Positions 50,922 through 60,849 are shown, numbered from the stretch's first letter. The stretch: 64,000 bases of DNA from Levilactobacillus andaensis (GCF_016861695.1 NZ_BOLP01000003.1:248001-312000); one strand, 5' to 3'. The notes: generated by a model not told the origin, from the sequence alone. Made by a program: numbers and translations.

Positions 50922-52730
50922 ATGTCAGAAACAGAGGCACACCATTTGCAGGTGATCTACCAGCGCCTGACCGGTGATATTGACCGGCTCACGGCTCAGT
51001 TGGCCGCGCTCAGTCAAACGGCCCGAGATATGAAGCAACAGCTCAACAGCGAAGGCCATCTCGACTTAGGCACCTTCAGTGATCAGCTGGATAGCTTTGC
51101 CAGTATTGAAGCTAACAACCGGCAGATCGATACGTTGAATGCCCGTCACGATACCGCTGTGACGCGGCTGGCACACGCCCAATTGCTGCTACCCCAAGCT
51201 TACTTTGCCAAACTCCAACTCGACTTTGGTGACGGCGATGCCGAGGCTCTCTACCTCGGCAAGGTCGGCTACACCGATGAAAACACCAACGACCTCATTT
51301 ATGATTGGCGGGCTCCCGTAGCTGACGCCTACTACGCCAACCGCACCGGCGCCACCAGCTACCAAGCCAATGGTCACACCATCCCCGTCACCGTCGTCGC
51401 CCGGCAACAATTTATCATCGACCACGCCGACCTCCAACAGGTCATCGACACCGACGTGGCTATCGGCGACCCGCTTTTGCTCGACGTTCTCGCTAGTAAT
51501 CGTAGCGGCGGTCTGCAGGAGATCACGGCTACCATTCAACAGGAACAAAACGCGATTATTCGTGAAAATAGCCAGCCCACGGTCATCGTCGACGGTGTGG
51601 CGGGTAGCGGCAAGACGTCCGTGCTTCTTCAGCGGGTCGCTTACCAACTCTACCGCCACCGCGACAGCTGGACGCCAGCCGATATCTTAATTTTGACGCC
51701 CAACGTCGCCTTTAGCCGCTACATTCGCGGTGTATTGCCAGCACTGGGTGAGGCCGAACCACTGAGCACGACCTATCTTAATTTGGTTCACTCTTGGGGC
51801 CGGCGCTTTGGCCTGACCATCCCAACCACTCGCGGCAACCATCTCACCGAATTAGCAAAAATTCTGCAAGCACCGCTAACCATCACCCCGGCCGGACTCA
51901 CAAAAGCGGCCTACGACCAATCCAACGCGCACGATGCCCTACTGACGCGCATGCAGCGGGCCTGGCGCTGGCTTCAAGCCGTCGACCGTTTGCCGGAAGA
52001 TGTCAGTCAGTGGCTCGACTGGCCGGAATTGGCCAAACAGCTGGGATTGACTGACTTAACCCCCTACGACCAACTGTACCTGTTGATTCAGTTCACAGCC
52101 TACCAGCAAACGGCCACCGCGGCGCTCTTCGTGGATGAGGCCCAGGACTACGCCGCAGACACCTGGCTATTTCTGACCGCCATCTACCACAACGCCGAAC
52201 TCACCATTGTTGGCGACCACCGCCAGCGACTGACGGGCCAGGCCGTGACCATCCCCGATTACTTTGACCCCGCCAAGACAACCGTCCTCCACCTCACTAC
52301 CAGCTACCGGGCGACCGGCGAGATCACACGCTTCTTCGCCCAATTCGCCGGTGATTGGCAAACGACCATTCAAGCGGTGCAGGCGGCGGGGACCGCCCCA
52401 CGCGTGCTGGAAAATGCTGACTTGAAACAGGTGCTTGCGACACTCCCCACAACGCCGGGACAGAGTATTGGTGTCCTCACCACTTCTCAAGAGACTGCGG
52501 CCGAACTCGCCGACCAGTTAACAGGTGCCCAGCTCATTACAAGCGAGGGCACGCAAACTGTTCAGCCCGGAATCAACGTGCTTCCCCTGACCGTGGCGAA
52601 GGGCTTGGAATTCGACTTTGCCGTGGTTACCGATTGGCATGCTGACTTTTATCAGGATGCACAGTTTGGCAACAACCGCCGTTATGTGGCGGCTTCGCGG
52701 GGAACTAAGGGACTAGTTCTGATTCACTAA
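50922..52730 (+). CDS. HelD-like UvrD/Rep-family ATPase
   Basis: The 602-residue protein begins with a coiled coil (about residues 5-75), then the HelD-type segment YDWRAPVADAYYANRTGA. Walker A is GVAGSGKTSVLLQR, Walker B ALFVDEAQDY, and later come GDHRQRLTGQ and AVTDWHADFY-like final motifs with YVAASRGTKGL. HelD removes stalled RNA polymerase from DNA. Typical proteins are about 700-780 residues, so this one is short, mainly in the helicase insert. ATG 50922 follows GGAGGTG. Monocistronic. Confidence 0.85.
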   Translation: MSETEAHHLQVIYQRLTGDIDRLTAQLAALSQTARDMKQQLNSEGHLDLGTFSDQLDSFASIEANNRQIDTLNARHDTAVTRLAHAQLLLPQAYFAKLQLDFGDGDAEALYLGKVGYTDENTNDLIYDWRAPVADAYYANRTGATSYQANGHTIPVTVVARQQFIIDHADLQQVIDTDVAIGDPLLLDVLASNRSGGLQEITATIQQEQNAIIRENSQPTVIVDGVAGSGKTSVLLQRVAYQLYRHRDSWTPADILILTPNVAFSRYIRGVLPALGEAEPLSTTYLNLVHSWGRRFGLTIPTTRGNHLTELAKILQAPLTITPAGLTKAAYDQSNAHDALLTRMQRAWRWLQAVDRLPEDVSQWLDWPELAKQLGLTDLTPYDQLYLLIQFTAYQQTATAALFVDEAQDYAADTWLFLTAIYHNAELTIVGDHRQRLTGQAVTIPDYFDPAKTTVLHLTTSYRATGEITRFFAQFAGDWQTTIQAVQAAGTAPRVLENADLKQVLATLPTTPGQSIGVLTTSQETAAELADQLTGAQLITSEGTQTVQPGINVLPLTVAKGLEFDFAVVTDWHADFYQDAQFGNNRRYVAASRGTKGLVLIH

Positions 52731-52741
52731 TATTAGTTATT

Positions 52742-52775
52742 AAAGGTCCCACGCCATTATCAACGTGGGACCTTT
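52742..52775. terminator. Bidirectional terminator after the HelD-like gene
   Basis: AAAGGTCCCACG pairs perfectly with CGTGGGACCTTT between convergent genes. Confidence 0.85.
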
Positions 52776-52802
52776 AGTATTTAATAATTGTAAACCGATT
52801 AT

Positions 52803-53846
52803 TTACTCACTAATAACCAACAACGACTTAATCGCCTCACGCTTATCCATCGCCGCATAGGCTTCTGCCACGTGGTCGAGGTCGAAACGCTTGGTGAACA
52901 CCTTACCTGGGTGGATCTCACCCTTCAAGACGGCGTCCAATAGTACGGCGCTGTCGTAGGTCGTTACGGAAGCAATCCCACCCCGCAAGCCAATGTTCTT
53001 CCAGAACAAGTTGTTGGTGTTCATTTCGGCCTTTTGCGGCACTCCTACCCGGCCAACGACGGCGCCCGCGCGGCCAACTTTAACGGCCGTATCCACGGAC
53101 TGTTCCGTCCCGACACATTCGAGCACGGCGTCGGCCCCGGCACCAGCGGTCAGCTCCAGAACGCGTTTAACCGCGTCATCGCCCCGTTCGGCCACAATAT
53201 CGGTCGCGCCAAATTCGGTGGCCAAGGCTTGCCGGTCGGCGTGCCGACTCATCGCGATGATCCGCTTAGCGCCCCGGAGTTTGGCGGCAATCACGCCACA
53301 CAGCCCCACGGCACCGTCGCCCATGACCACGACCGTGTCGCCAGCCTTGACTTCGGCGGTCGCAGCGGCGTGGTAGCCGGTCGCCATGACATCGGCCAAC
53401 GTCAAGAGGTCGTTCAGTTGCGCATCGGAGTAATCGCTAGGCTGGCCCGGAACCTTCACCAAGGCCCAATCCGCGTTCTTGAAACGTAGGTATTCACCCT
53501 GATAGCCCACGATTTCATCATCGGTCCGCGCGTTTTCACAGTTGCCATCGAAGCCGGCCAAACAAGCCGCACAGTGGCCACACCCATGAGTAAAGGGCGC
53601 GATGACAAAGTCGCCGGGCTGCACGTTGGTCACATCACGACCAACACTTTCGACGATGCCGATAGCTTCGTGGCCGACCGGCGTATTCTTTTGCCGGTCG
53701 TTGATGCCGCGATACCACCAGAGGTCGGACCCGCAGACGCAGGCGCGCACGATTTTTAGAACGGCGTCGGTTGGATTCTTGACGCTGGGTTTCGGTAATT
53801 CTTGGGCTTCCACTTTGCCCGGTTCAACGAAGACTGCTGTTTTCAT
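52803..53846 (-). CDS. Zinc-dependent alcohol dehydrogenase
   Basis: ATG 53846 follows TTGGAGG. The 347-residue protein has catalytic zinc residues in ACVCGSDLWWYRG and VGHEAIGIVE, structural cysteines in HGCGHCAACLAGFDGNCEN, and the NAD motif MGDGAVGLCGV. It differs from the adh at 34 kb and belongs to the MDR family of threonine/formaldehyde-like dehydrogenases. The neighbours (flavodoxin, MerR, NmrA) suggest aldehyde or electrophile stress. Confidence 0.85.
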   Translation of the reverse strand: MKTAVFVEPGKVEAQELPKPSVKNPTDAVLKIVRACVCGSDLWWYRGINDRQKNTPVGHEAIGIVESVGRDVTNVQPGDFVIAPFTHGCGHCAACLAGFDGNCENARTDDEIVGYQGEYLRFKNADWALVKVPGQPSDYSDAQLNDLLTLADVMATGYHAAATAEVKAGDTVVVMGDGAVGLCGVIAAKLRGAKRIIAMSRHADRQALATEFGATDIVAERGDDAVKRVLELTAGAGADAVLECVGTEQSVDTAVKVGRAGAVVGRVGVPQKAEMNTNNLFWKNIGLRGGIASVTTYDSAVLLDAVLKGEIHPGKVFTKRFDLDHVAEAYAAMDKREAIKSLLVISE

Positions 53847-53913
53847 AACTTCATCCTCCAATTAGTTATTGATACGGTCAGTGTATGCCTTGAAGTGAGC
53901 TTCAAGGCAAGGG

Positions 53914-54390
53914 TTATTTGAAATTAGCCCACCAAGCCGGCAGCTGTTGGTCGGCCGTGGCTAAATCACCGGCGGTCATGCCAATTCCGGCCACAACATT
54001 TGCTTGTGGAATCAGCCCGGCAAAGTCAGCTTCATAGCCACCGGGCGTTCCGGCATCCGTGTAAAATGGCGCGACCGTGCCGGTAAAGTTGGTCAATTGC
54101 CGTAAGAAACTTCGAACGGGCGTGGCGACCTTGGCCGACCACACGGGGCCACCAACCAGAATCGTGTCAAACAGTGTGAGGTCGGGCAGCGCGTTGGTCA
54201 ATTTCGGCAAATCACCGCTGGCAAGTTGCTGATTCGCCACGTCTGAAGTCGCGTACATGTCGTTCGGGAAAGTTCCCGCCGGCACGGTCAACGTGACCCG
54301 CGTCGCACCAGTCACCCGTTGTAGCGCCGTCGCCATCTTCGCCGTGCTTCCGGACCACGAATAATCAACGATCAAAACTTTTGTTGGCAT
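53914..54390 (-). CDS. Flavodoxin
   Basis: ATG 54390 follows AAAGGGG; the frame before it is not supported. The 158-residue protein has the FMN phosphate loop DYSWSGSTAKMA and VGGPVWSAKVATPVRSFLRQ. It carries electrons or reduces quinones. It lies 67 bases upstream of the zinc dehydrogenase on the same strand, so the two may be co-transcribed. Confidence 0.8.
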   Translation of the reverse strand: MPTKVLIVDYSWSGSTAKMATALQRVTGATRVTLTVPAGTFPNDMYATSDVANQQLASGDLPKLTNALPDLTLFDTILVGGPVWSAKVATPVRSFLRQLTNFTGTVAPFYTDAGTPGGYEADFAGLIPQANVVAGIGMTAGDLATADQQLPAWWANFK

Positions 54391-54575
54391 TTGAAAATCC
54401 CCTTTGTTGTAGTTGTTACCTCTAGCATACAGGGTTACAGTTGGTTGAAGGCAAGGGGAAGTCACAATTTTTTTGAAGCGTCTCTTTACTAACGAAATTT
54501 AGAGAGCATTTGTAACGGTGCTTTTGAAATTTTGGCAAAAAAAGAGCAAACTTGACCTAATCAGAGAGGAAAATC

Positions 54576-54740
54576 ATGACTCGGGGAATCAAGCCGTTAT
54601 CTATATTGCTACTGATGGTTATCGCATTCTTCACTGACTTATATCGGTCAATGTTGCCAAACTGGCTCGTATTCGGCGTATTTGCCATCTTGTTCGTTAC
54701 GGTTGCCAGCTATGCCTATCATGTCGTCACAAGAAAATAA
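54576..54740 (+). CDS. Short two-helix membrane protein, 54 residues
   Basis: ATG 54576 follows GAGAGGA. The product begins MTRGIKPLSILLLMVIAFFT and has a second segment (LVFGVFAILFVTVASYAYHV) before a basic end. It is short, with a good start site and a terminator 17 bases after it, so it is likely real. Function unknown. It sits between the flavodoxin and MerR genes, on the opposite strand. Confidence 0.6.
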   Translation: MTRGIKPLSILLLMVIAFFTDLYRSMLPNWLVFGVFAILFVTVASYAYHVVTRK

Positions 54741-54757
54741 TCATTATCACGGCAAAC

Positions 54758-54788
54758 GGGACGCGCAACCATTATCGTTGTGCGCCCC
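54758..54788. terminator. Hairpin after the short membrane gene
   Basis: GGGACGCGCAAC pairs with GTTGTGCGCCCC. Confidence 0.6.
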
Positions 54789-54815
54789 ATTTACTATTTC
54801 CGTTAAACCACATGA

Positions 54816-55253
54816 CTAAACCCCATCGTCAGGCGTTTCCTCCTGATGATCAACCTTATCTGCATGTTCCTTTTCCAATGCCCGTAGTTCTGCCTCGGTG
54901 GTCTCCATGTGGTCGTAGAAGTGGTTGAGCTTGTAATTCAGGTGGTCGATTGCCGCCTGCAAGTCGTCACGTTTTTCTTCCATCACGGCCAGCTGTTCCT
55001 TCAGCAAGGACTTTTGTTCCTTGGTGTTGTCCTCTTGGGCATCGAACAGTTCGATGTACCGCCGCAGATTTTCAATGCTCATCCCCGCAGCCCGCATCTG
55101 GGTCACGAAGCGAATCCGCCGAATGATGCGGTCATCGATGTCGCGGTTGCCCACCGGGGTCCGGTCAATGGCAGGAATGAGGGATTCTTTTTCGTAGTAG
55201 CGAATCGCCGCGGAAGAGACACCCGTTTTTTCGCTGGCTTCTTTGATGTTCAT
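54816..55253 (-). CDS. MerR-family regulator
   Basis: The 145-residue protein has a winged HTH (KEASEKTGVSSAAIRYYEKE) and a long coiled coil (about residues 75-130). It has no metal-binding cysteines, so it fits the AdhR-like branch, which answers aldehydes or other electrophiles. It lies 20 bases after the NmrA-type gene and is likely co-transcribed. The flavodoxin and dehydrogenase genes downstream are plausible targets. Confidence 0.85.
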   Translation of the reverse strand: MNIKEASEKTGVSSAAIRYYEKESLIPAIDRTPVGNRDIDDRIIRRIRFVTQMRAAGMSIENLRRYIELFDAQEDNTKEQKSLLKEQLAVMEEKRDDLQAAIDHLNYKLNHFYDHMETTEAELRALEKEHADKVDHQEETPDDGV

Positions 55254-55273
55254 TTTATTTCAGCTCCTTAAGT

Positions 55274-55927
55274 TTAGTAAACCGGTCGATTCTGCCCCTC
55301 GGTTGCGGGGTCTGCCATCCCGATACTATCACGACTGTAGCGTGTGGGGTCCGCAATCATCTTCAAGACGACATCGGCCACGCTGGCCCGCGACCCAGAA
55401 ACACCGTTGTACGGTTGGTCTTTGGTCGTGACGGTGTAGCTAATGTCGCGGTCGTTCAACCAAGGCAAACGTAATGTCGTGTAGTCCAGGCCAGATTGTG
55501 CAAGTAGCTTATCTGATTCCCGAGCTGGGGTCATCCCAGCGCCAATCATTTCCAAGTTCCAGCGGCCAAATTCACCACCGACTTCATCGTAGAGCCCGAG
55601 AACGTTGGTAAATAACACGCGGTCCACGTGATTGGCGTGCATGGCGCTGATGACGTTCTTGGTCAACCGATTCCGCCGGTCGTGATCGACCATCGCTACG
55701 AAGATCAAGTCTTGGCCCGCCATGGCAGCGGTCACGGCGGCTTCATCAGCGATATCACCATCGACGAGCGTCACGCGCGGATTATCCTGCAGGTCGCTGA
55801 GCCGACTGGCGTTACGGAGAAATAGCGTCAACTCAACGTCCGCAAATGTTGCTTCGGTTAAGATACGCTGTTCAACGAGCCGCGCAATTTGACCGTTAGC
55901 GGCTAAAATCATGACTTTTTTACTCAT
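55274..55927 (-). CDS. NmrA-type NAD(P)-binding reductase
   Basis: A 217-residue Rossmann protein starting MSKKVMILAANGQIARLVEQ, with the glycine motif modified to AANGQIA as in NmrA/SDR-a5 proteins, and LDYTTLRLPWLND near the substrate site. Members reduce quinones or act as redox sensors. First gene of a pair with merR. ATG 55927 follows AAAGGAG. Confidence 0.8.
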   Translation of the reverse strand: MSKKVMILAANGQIARLVEQRILTEATFADVELTLFLRNASRLSDLQDNPRVTLVDGDIADEAAVTAAMAGQDLIFVAMVDHDRRNRLTKNVISAMHANHVDRVLFTNVLGLYDEVGGEFGRWNLEMIGAGMTPARESDKLLAQSGLDYTTLRLPWLNDRDISYTVTTKDQPYNGVSGSRASVADVVLKMIADPTRYSRDSIGMADPATEGQNRPVY

Positions 55928-56100
55928 TATTAAGACTCCTTTGTCTGCGGCAACCAGTATTTAAAGTCACTGGTCGTCCTTCTAAGTTCACATTTACCAG
56001 TGTTGGGGAGACCTCTCCAACTACTTGAATGACCTTAGATTAAACCTTCATGTACGCTTCAAGGCAAGGGAAAAGTTGACTTTCCCCCCCAACCGCATAA

Positions 56101-56143
56101 AAGCCGCAGACACACCTAAACTCAGTGTTCTGCGGCCTATTTT
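56101..56143 (-). terminator. Terminator of the TetR gene
   Basis: AAGCCGCAGA pairs with TCTGCGGCCT; A and T runs lie outside. Confidence 0.7.
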
Positions 56144-56163
56144 CGATTGGTTAATACTTCGCT

Positions 56164-56808
56164 CTAAGCAATCAACGCATACGTCGCCCGGAACTCGCGC
56201 AAGATAGTCGCTTTAAAACCTTCAATCTGCTTCATGTCCAACTGTTCCTGCACGGCGGGGACCAGTAACCCCGTCAGTTGGAGTCGCAATGTGGCCGCCA
56301 AATAGGTCTCGGCGCGGTCCAGTGTGAGTTGGTGCGTCTTCACCTGCTGCAAGACCGTTTGGACCAGCGCCTCTGCTTGGAACAAGACATAGGCGGCGGG
56401 GAACTCTTTGACGATGAAATTGGCCTGCTGTCCCTGATCGACGTAGACCTCCAGTTGGCCAAAATAAACTCGGTAGGCCCCAGTGAATTGCTGGTACAAC
56501 GCCGGATAGGCCTTCTTCAGCTCTGTGGTAAACGTTTCGGTCGTTGACCCCATTAGCAGTAGCGAATCCAACCAAATTGGCAGGAACGTTGCTGGCGCAA
56601 AGTGCCGCGGAACGGGATGTTCGGCGATGAATTGCAGGTGGCGAGCCACCACCGCTTGGACGATTTCGTCCTTATTCTTAAAGTATAAGTAGAGACTGGC
56701 GCGACTAACATTTACGGCCGCCGCCAGTTTACTCATGGATACCGTTTGAAATCCTTTGATTAAAATCACGTGATTGAGCTTGATAGTCAGCTCTTTTTGG
56801 TCGATCAT
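56164..56808 (-). CDS. TetR-family regulator
   Basis: ATG 56808 follows TAGGAG at nine bases. The 214-residue protein has an N-terminal HTH (FQTVSMSKLAAAVNVSRASL) with LYLYFKNKDEIVQAVV and an all-helical ligand domain. It is divergent from a reductase fragment, and a clear dyad lies in the gap, so it probably represses that promoter and its own. With the reductase cut short, the regulator may have lost its main target. Confidence 0.85.
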   Translation of the reverse strand: MIDQKELTIKLNHVILIKGFQTVSMSKLAAAVNVSRASLYLYFKNKDEIVQAVVARHLQFIAEHPVPRHFAPATFLPIWLDSLLLMGSTTETFTTELKKAYPALYQQFTGAYRVYFGQLEVYVDQGQQANFIVKEFPAAYVLFQAEALVQTVLQQVKTHQLTLDRAETYLAATLRLQLTGLLVPAVQEQLDMKQIEGFKATILREFRATYALIA

Positions 56809-56843
56809 GGCGTTCAACTCCTATGAATCTAGAATAACATTTC

Positions 56844-56881
56844 TTGACGTTTTAGACAATATATTATACTATTTGTCTAAA
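56844..56881. promoter_or_regulatory. TetR operator and promoter of the truncated reductase
   Basis: TTTAGACAA (56851-56859) and TTGTCTAAA (56873-56881) form a perfect nine-base dyad with a 13-base centre. TTGACG (56844-56849) and TATACT (56865-56870) give a plus-strand promoter inside it. Confidence 0.7.
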
Positions 56882-56905
56882 TTAAATTTAAAGAAGTCTT
56901 CATTT

Positions 56906-57214
56906 ATGAAAAAGGTTGTTGTTTCTGGCGGTTCCGGTTTCGTTGCTAGCTGGGGCCTCACGGAATTTCTCACCCACGGTTACGCGGTGGTGACTAGCTT
57001 ACGGTCCCTCGCCAAGGCCGACAGTATCAAGCAAGAACTCCATTGGAATTGGTTATTCCGTAATAAAAAAATCATAGGAATCCTGCTATTAGTTAGTAGA
57101 CTATCCTATGACCTTTTAAGTTTGACCATATGCACTAAATTCTATTTTTATAATCTTGTCTGGCATAAAAAGCATGTAGGATATGTACGTAATTTTCCTG
57201 TACTGAATAAATAA
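56906..57214 (+). pseudogene. Truncated NAD-dependent epimerase/dehydratase
   Basis: ATG 56906 starts MKKVVVSGGSGFVASWGLTE, the Rossmann glycine motif of extended SDR enzymes, and matches continue to SLAKADSIKQEL (about 45 residues). Beyond about 57046 the sequence becomes AT-rich and unrelated, so about 85% of the enzyme is missing. The remaining frame runs into the 3-prime end of the toxin gene on the other strand. A deletion or insertion joined the two. Confidence 0.7.
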
Positions 57215-57449
57215 GCACATAATTTTTTACGTACAATCTCCTTATGACAGTACCATCGCGCATAACGGCCCATCGTGGACATCTGAGAGCATTTCTATGC
57301 AATGACGCTATCGCCTGCATAAAATACTTTGATTGTTCAGTTGCTGCTGTATTATTCAATAATGCGTTTCGAATATACCCAACCAAATTTGTCATCTCTG
57401 TTGCCGCTTCATGATGCATGATAACTAGATAATGCTTAACCTGCCTCAT
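57135..57449 (-). CDS. RelE/ParE-type toxin
   Basis: A 104-residue protein with a ParE-like pattern, AATEMTNLVGYIRNALLNNT and VIRRLYVKNYVLIYSVQENY ending HAFYARQDY. RelE members cut mRNA on ribosomes and ParE members block gyrase; the Tyr/Arg-rich end leans to the broad RelE/ParE family without deciding. The ATG directly abuts the antitoxin stop codon. Confidence 0.8.
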   Translation of the reverse strand: MRQVKHYLVIMHHEAATEMTNLVGYIRNALLNNTAATEQSKYFMQAIASLHRNALRCPRWAVMRDGTVIRRLYVKNYVLIYSVQENYVHILHAFYARQDYKNRI

Positions 57450-57758
57450 CTAGTCTTCTAACCGTTTAGCAAACATCTCAGCAAGTTCACTCTCCGTTAC
57501 TCCCGAATTATCCTTCATATCCGCTATTCTTCTTTTAAGCATCGCAACCATGGCAGGATCTAAATCATCCTCAGTGTAGACTCTTTCCTTTGTCGTTGGC
57601 TGGAAAGGCATCTCCCCATCCCGCGCAAACTGTTCGACAAACATATTAATTGCAGCAGTCAAATTAATTCCTAGTTTGCTTGCAACCTGATCCGCCTTAT
57701 TTTTAGTTTCTGTATTCACACGAACCGTAAAGGCTGTTTTTTCTGATGCGTTCTCCAT
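57450..57758 (-). CDS. RelB/DinJ-type antitoxin
   Basis: The 102-residue protein has a ribbon-helix-helix start (TAFTVRVNTETKNKADQVAS) with LGINLTAAINMFVEQF, the RelB/DinJ pattern, and a helical tail for toxin binding. ATG 57758 follows TGGAGG. It should bind the dyad just upstream and repress the pair. This locus interrupts the chromosome between the truncated reductase and lacM. Confidence 0.85.
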   Translation of the reverse strand: MENASEKTAFTVRVNTETKNKADQVASKLGINLTAAINMFVEQFARDGEMPFQPTTKERVYTEDDLDPAMVAMLKRRIADMKDNSGVTESELAEMFAKRLED

Positions 57759-57783
57759 GTTACTAGCCTCCAGACTTGATGAT

Positions 57784-57805
57784 ACCTATATTATACCAAA
57801 TAGGT
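57784..57805 (-). promoter_or_regulatory. Operator and -10 of the RelBE-type pair
   Basis: ACCTAT (57784-57789) and ATAGGT (57800-57805) form a dyad around a TATAAT box on the minus strand. Confidence 0.6.
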
Positions 57806-57816
57806 TAAAATGCAAA

Positions 57817-57846
57817 AAGAAAGCACCAATCGCGTGTGCTTCCTTT
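57817..57846 (-). terminator. Terminator after lacM
   Basis: GAAAGCAC and GTGCTTCC pair around CAATCGCGT, with A and T runs outside. Confidence 0.6.
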
Positions 57847-57868
57847 TGCTATCTCTATTCAAATTAAG

Positions 57869-58831
57869 CTAGTCCTTAACCCCAGCAATTTCAAAGCTAA
57901 AGTCGTGGTCGATGTCGCCCGCAATGTGGTATTGCGGTTCGACGTCAGCGCCCCAGCTATCGATGCCCCCGACACCGCGGACGGCGCCAAAGATGGTCAA
58001 GACCGTGCGGCGAACCAGTGGCAACTCCTCAATATGAGTGGCACTTTCCAATTCCTCCGGCGTGTAAGGCAGGCAGCTAAAGGCAAATGGATGCCCGGTC
58101 TGCCGAATCGTCAGGCTGAATGGCTGGTGGTCGGGATCGGCATTGTTGAGCGTTGTGGCCCGCGTCACTTTGACCCAGTCGTTCCTCATGTGCATCCCGC
58201 ACTCCTGCGGCACCATGTACGGCGTCACGGGCAGGCCATCAACGTGGTACGTGCCCGGACGACCACCCGCTTGCCGATCGGGATACGTTTCACCCGAGAG
58301 ACCTTGGTAGTCAAATCCGGTGGCGGCGGTCGGCATGACTAACCGCAGACCAAACGCTGGCAACTCTGGCAAACCAGTTGCCCCGTTGTAGTGGACGTTG
58401 ACCGCGATTTTACCGGTACCATCGACGATGTATTCGACCGATGCCGTGGTGGCAGGGGTCGTGGTGGTCGTGTAAGTGAATTTCACCGCGACCGTCGTGG
58501 CCGTTTCGTGGTCGGAATACTGGTTGTTGACGGGCGCAATCGGCAACTGAATCGGCTGACCATCAACAGCCACGTCGATTTGCGTGCAGGCACTGAACAG
58601 GTCGGCGCCCAACCATGCTGCGGACTTCGTGGAGAACCCATTACCGCGGTCATTGTCGGTCGTGGCCCGCCAGAAAGCCGGATTCGGCGTGCGGTACAGC
58701 CATTCCTTGCCGTATTGGACCAGCGACTCCAACCCATGCCGGTCGTAAGCGAAGATGTAGTGGAACCCGGGACCGCTCAGTCCCAAGGTCTCGTCGCCAT
58801 AAATCACGTTTAATTTAGTCGTGTTGGCCAT
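57869..58831 (-). CDS. lacM: Beta-galactosidase small subunit LacM
   Basis: ATG 58831 follows GGAGGTG and overlaps lacL by 17 bases. The 320-residue protein matches the C-terminal part of GH2 beta-galactosidases ([31 protein letters not shown]). With LacL it forms the heterodimeric enzyme of lactobacilli that cleaves lactose and galactosides. The small subunit completes the active site, with the [10 protein letters not shown] loop near the substrate. Confidence 0.95.
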   Translation of the reverse strand: MANTTKLNVIYGDETLGLSGPGFHYIFAYDRHGLESLVQYGKEWLYRTPNPAFWRATTDNDRGNGFSTKSAAWLGADLFSACTQIDVAVDGQPIQLPIAPVNNQYSDHETATTVAVKFTYTTTTTPATTASVEYIVDGTGKIAVNVHYNGATGLPELPAFGLRLVMPTAATGFDYQGLSGETYPDRQAGGRPGTYHVDGLPVTPYMVPQECGMHMRNDWVKVTRATTLNNADPDHQPFSLTIRQTGHPFAFSCLPYTPEELESATHIEELPLVRRTVLTIFGAVRGVGGIDSWGADVEPQYHIAGDIDHDFSFEIAGVKD

Positions 58832-60701
58832 AGTAGTAGTCCACCTCCTGTAGTGCTGGTTTCGGCGTGCGGTCGGCAAAGAGCAGGCCATCGCCGGAAA
58901 ATTCATAGTTGGCGTGCCGGTCATCGAAGTCCCCGCCGTAACGGAGAACGGGTTGACCAGTCACCGTATCCTTGACCCAGAGCGCTTGGTCGATGTAATC
59001 CCAAATGAAGCCCCCCTGATACATTGGATACTTATCAATTAAGTCGGTATAACTGTTCATGCCACCCAGGGAGTTCCCCATGTCGTGCATGTACTCACAG
59101 TTCACAAACGGCTTGGCCGGATCATTCTTCAAGTAGTCCTCGATGGCATCCGGATGGTCGTACATCATACTTTCCATGTCGGAGATACGATCCGCATAAT
59201 CCCGGTTACGGCAAACGCCCTCGTAGTGGGTCAGCCGCGTTGGGTCAACGTCGTGGTAGTACTTGTCCATGGCCGCGATGTCGTCGCCGGCGTAGGATTC
59301 GTTCCCTAATGACCAGATCAAAACGGCCGGATGGTTCTTGAACATTTCGTAGTTGCTCTTGGCCCGGTCGAGCACGGCCAATTGCCATTGTGGCAAGCTG
59401 CCCGGCACGTTGTAGGACGGCTCAACGGCACCCATCTTTTGCCAAGTCCCATGCGATTCAAGGTTATTCTCAGCCATCATGTAGATCCCGTTGCGGTCAC
59501 ATAGGTGGTACCACTCGTCCTGGTCGGGATAGTGACAGGTCCGTACGGCGTTGATGTGATTTTCTTTAAAAATTTGTTGGTCGTAATCCATGTCGGCTTG
59601 CGTCACGGCACGGCCACGATGGGCATCCCATTCGTGACGGTTGACGCCGTTTAAAATCAAGCGTTGACCGTTGAGTTCCATGACTTTGTTCTTCATTTCA
59701 AAGCGGCGGAACCCGACTTGGTAAGGCACGACTTCGACCAGATTCCCCGTGGCGTCGCGCAACTCGACTTGGAGCTGGTAGAGGTACGGGTCGTGGTGGT
59801 TCCAGAGGTGAACATGATTGATGGTCGCGGATATGTCTAGCGTGTCAGCGGCCTCATTTTCGGTCGTCCAAATGGCCTCACCGGTGTCGTTCAAGAGGCT
59901 CACGTTGACGGCCCCCGCTAGCTCATCGGCAGCGGATAATTTCAAATTGACCCGCAAGTCGCCGGTCACAAATTCATCGTCGACACCCGCCCGAATCGTC
60001 ATGTCTTCGACGTGTAAGGCTGGCTTGGCGACCAACCGCACGCTACGGAAGATACCGGAAAAGCGGAACATATCCTGATCTTCGAGGTAGGCAGCGGTGC
60101 TGTGCTTAAAGACCTCAACGGCCAGAATATTGTCGCCAGCCTGAAGATAAGGCGTCAGGTCGAATTCGGAACGGCTGAAGCTATCTTCGGCATAACCTAC
60201 GAATTGGCCATTTAACCAGAGATACATCGCCTGTTCGACCCCGTCAAATTCGATGCTGACCCGCTTGTTTTGCAGTGCGGTGGCCAGTGTGAAGTGTTTG
60301 ACGTAAGCCCCCACGGTGTTCTCGGGGTCGGTGCTAAACATGCCCTTTTCGGGACGGTCGGCACCCATGCTGTAAGCGGGACGGCGGTAGTGCTTGCCTT
60401 CCCACGGATAAGTCGTATTAATGTACTGGATCTGGCCGTAACCGGCGAGTTCGATGTGGCCAGGAACGGTCAATTGATCGAAGTCGGAACGGTCGTAATC
60501 GGTCTCATAGAAGCCGACTGGACGATGTTGGGGATCCTTCGCAAAAGAAAATTCCCAGGAACCGTCGAGGCTTTGAACCAAACTACTCTGCTTGGCCAGG
60601 GCTTCGGCAACCGTCGCATACCCGCGGTGGTCGCTGTGAGCTGGTAACTGGTTGATCCGAAAAGTCTGGGGATCATCCAGCCATGAAATTTCTGCTTTCA
60701 A
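58815..60701 (-). CDS. lacL: Beta-galactosidase large subunit LacL
   Basis: TTG 60701 lies eight bases after AAGGAGG and is the start. The 628-residue protein has the GH2 domains with acid/base glutamate in [10 protein letters not shown] and nucleophile in [13 protein letters not shown]. It needs LacM for activity. The upstream region has a predicted cre site, so glucose repression is likely. The GPH transporter and arabinofuranosidase genes lie upstream on the same strand, pointing to use of arabinose- and galactose-containing oligosaccharides. Confidence 0.96.
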   Translation of the reverse strand: MKAEISWLDDPQTFRINQLPAHSDHRGYATVAEALAKQSSLVQSLDGSWEFSFAKDPQHRPVGFYETDYDRSDFDQLTVPGHIELAGYGQIQYINTTYPWEGKHYRRPAYSMGADRPEKGMFSTDPENTVGAYVKHFTLATALQNKRVSIEFDGVEQAMYLWLNGQFVGYAEDSFSRSEFDLTPYLQAGDNILAVEVFKHSTAAYLEDQDMFRFSGIFRSVRLVAKPALHVEDMTIRAGVDDEFVTGDLRVNLKLSAADELAGAVNVSLLNDTGEAIWTTENEAADTLDISATINHVHLWNHHDPYLYQLQVELRDATGNLVEVVPYQVGFRRFEMKNKVMELNGQRLILNGVNRHEWDAHRGRAVTQADMDYDQQIFKENHINAVRTCHYPDQDEWYHLCDRNGIYMMAENNLESHGTWQKMGAVEPSYNVPGSLPQWQLAVLDRAKSNYEMFKNHPAVLIWSLGNESYAGDDIAAMDKYYHDVDPTRLTHYEGVCRNRDYADRISDMESMMYDHPDAIEDYLKNDPAKPFVNCEYMHDMGNSLGGMNSYTDLIDKYPMYQGGFIWDYIDQALWVKDTVTGQPVLRYGGDFDDRHANYEFSGDGLLFADRTPKPALQEVDYYYGQHD

Positions 60702-60716
60702 AAGTTTTCCTCCTTT

Positions 60717-60730
60717 TTAAAACGCTTACA
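60717..60730 (-). promoter_or_regulatory. Probable cre site upstream of lacL
   Basis: The minus strand reads TGTAAGCGTTTTAA, which matches the cre consensus TGNAANCGNTNNCA except for the second-last base. It lies 16 bases from the lacL start. Confidence 0.55.
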
Positions 60731-60792
60731 CTGATAATTATACAGCAGAATTACTGGGATACCAGCGAAGTCGAATTAAATTGTAATATGAA

Positions 60793-60849
60793 AAGTGACT
60801 AAACCAGTTTGGTCTAAATTCATCATCAAGACGACCGGTTTAGCCACTT
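60793..60849 (-). terminator. Terminator between family A copy A5 and lacL
   Basis: AAGTGACTAAACC (60793-60805) pairs with GGTTTAGCCACTT (60837-60849); CTTTT follows on the minus strand. Transcripts through A5 should end here. Confidence 0.7.
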
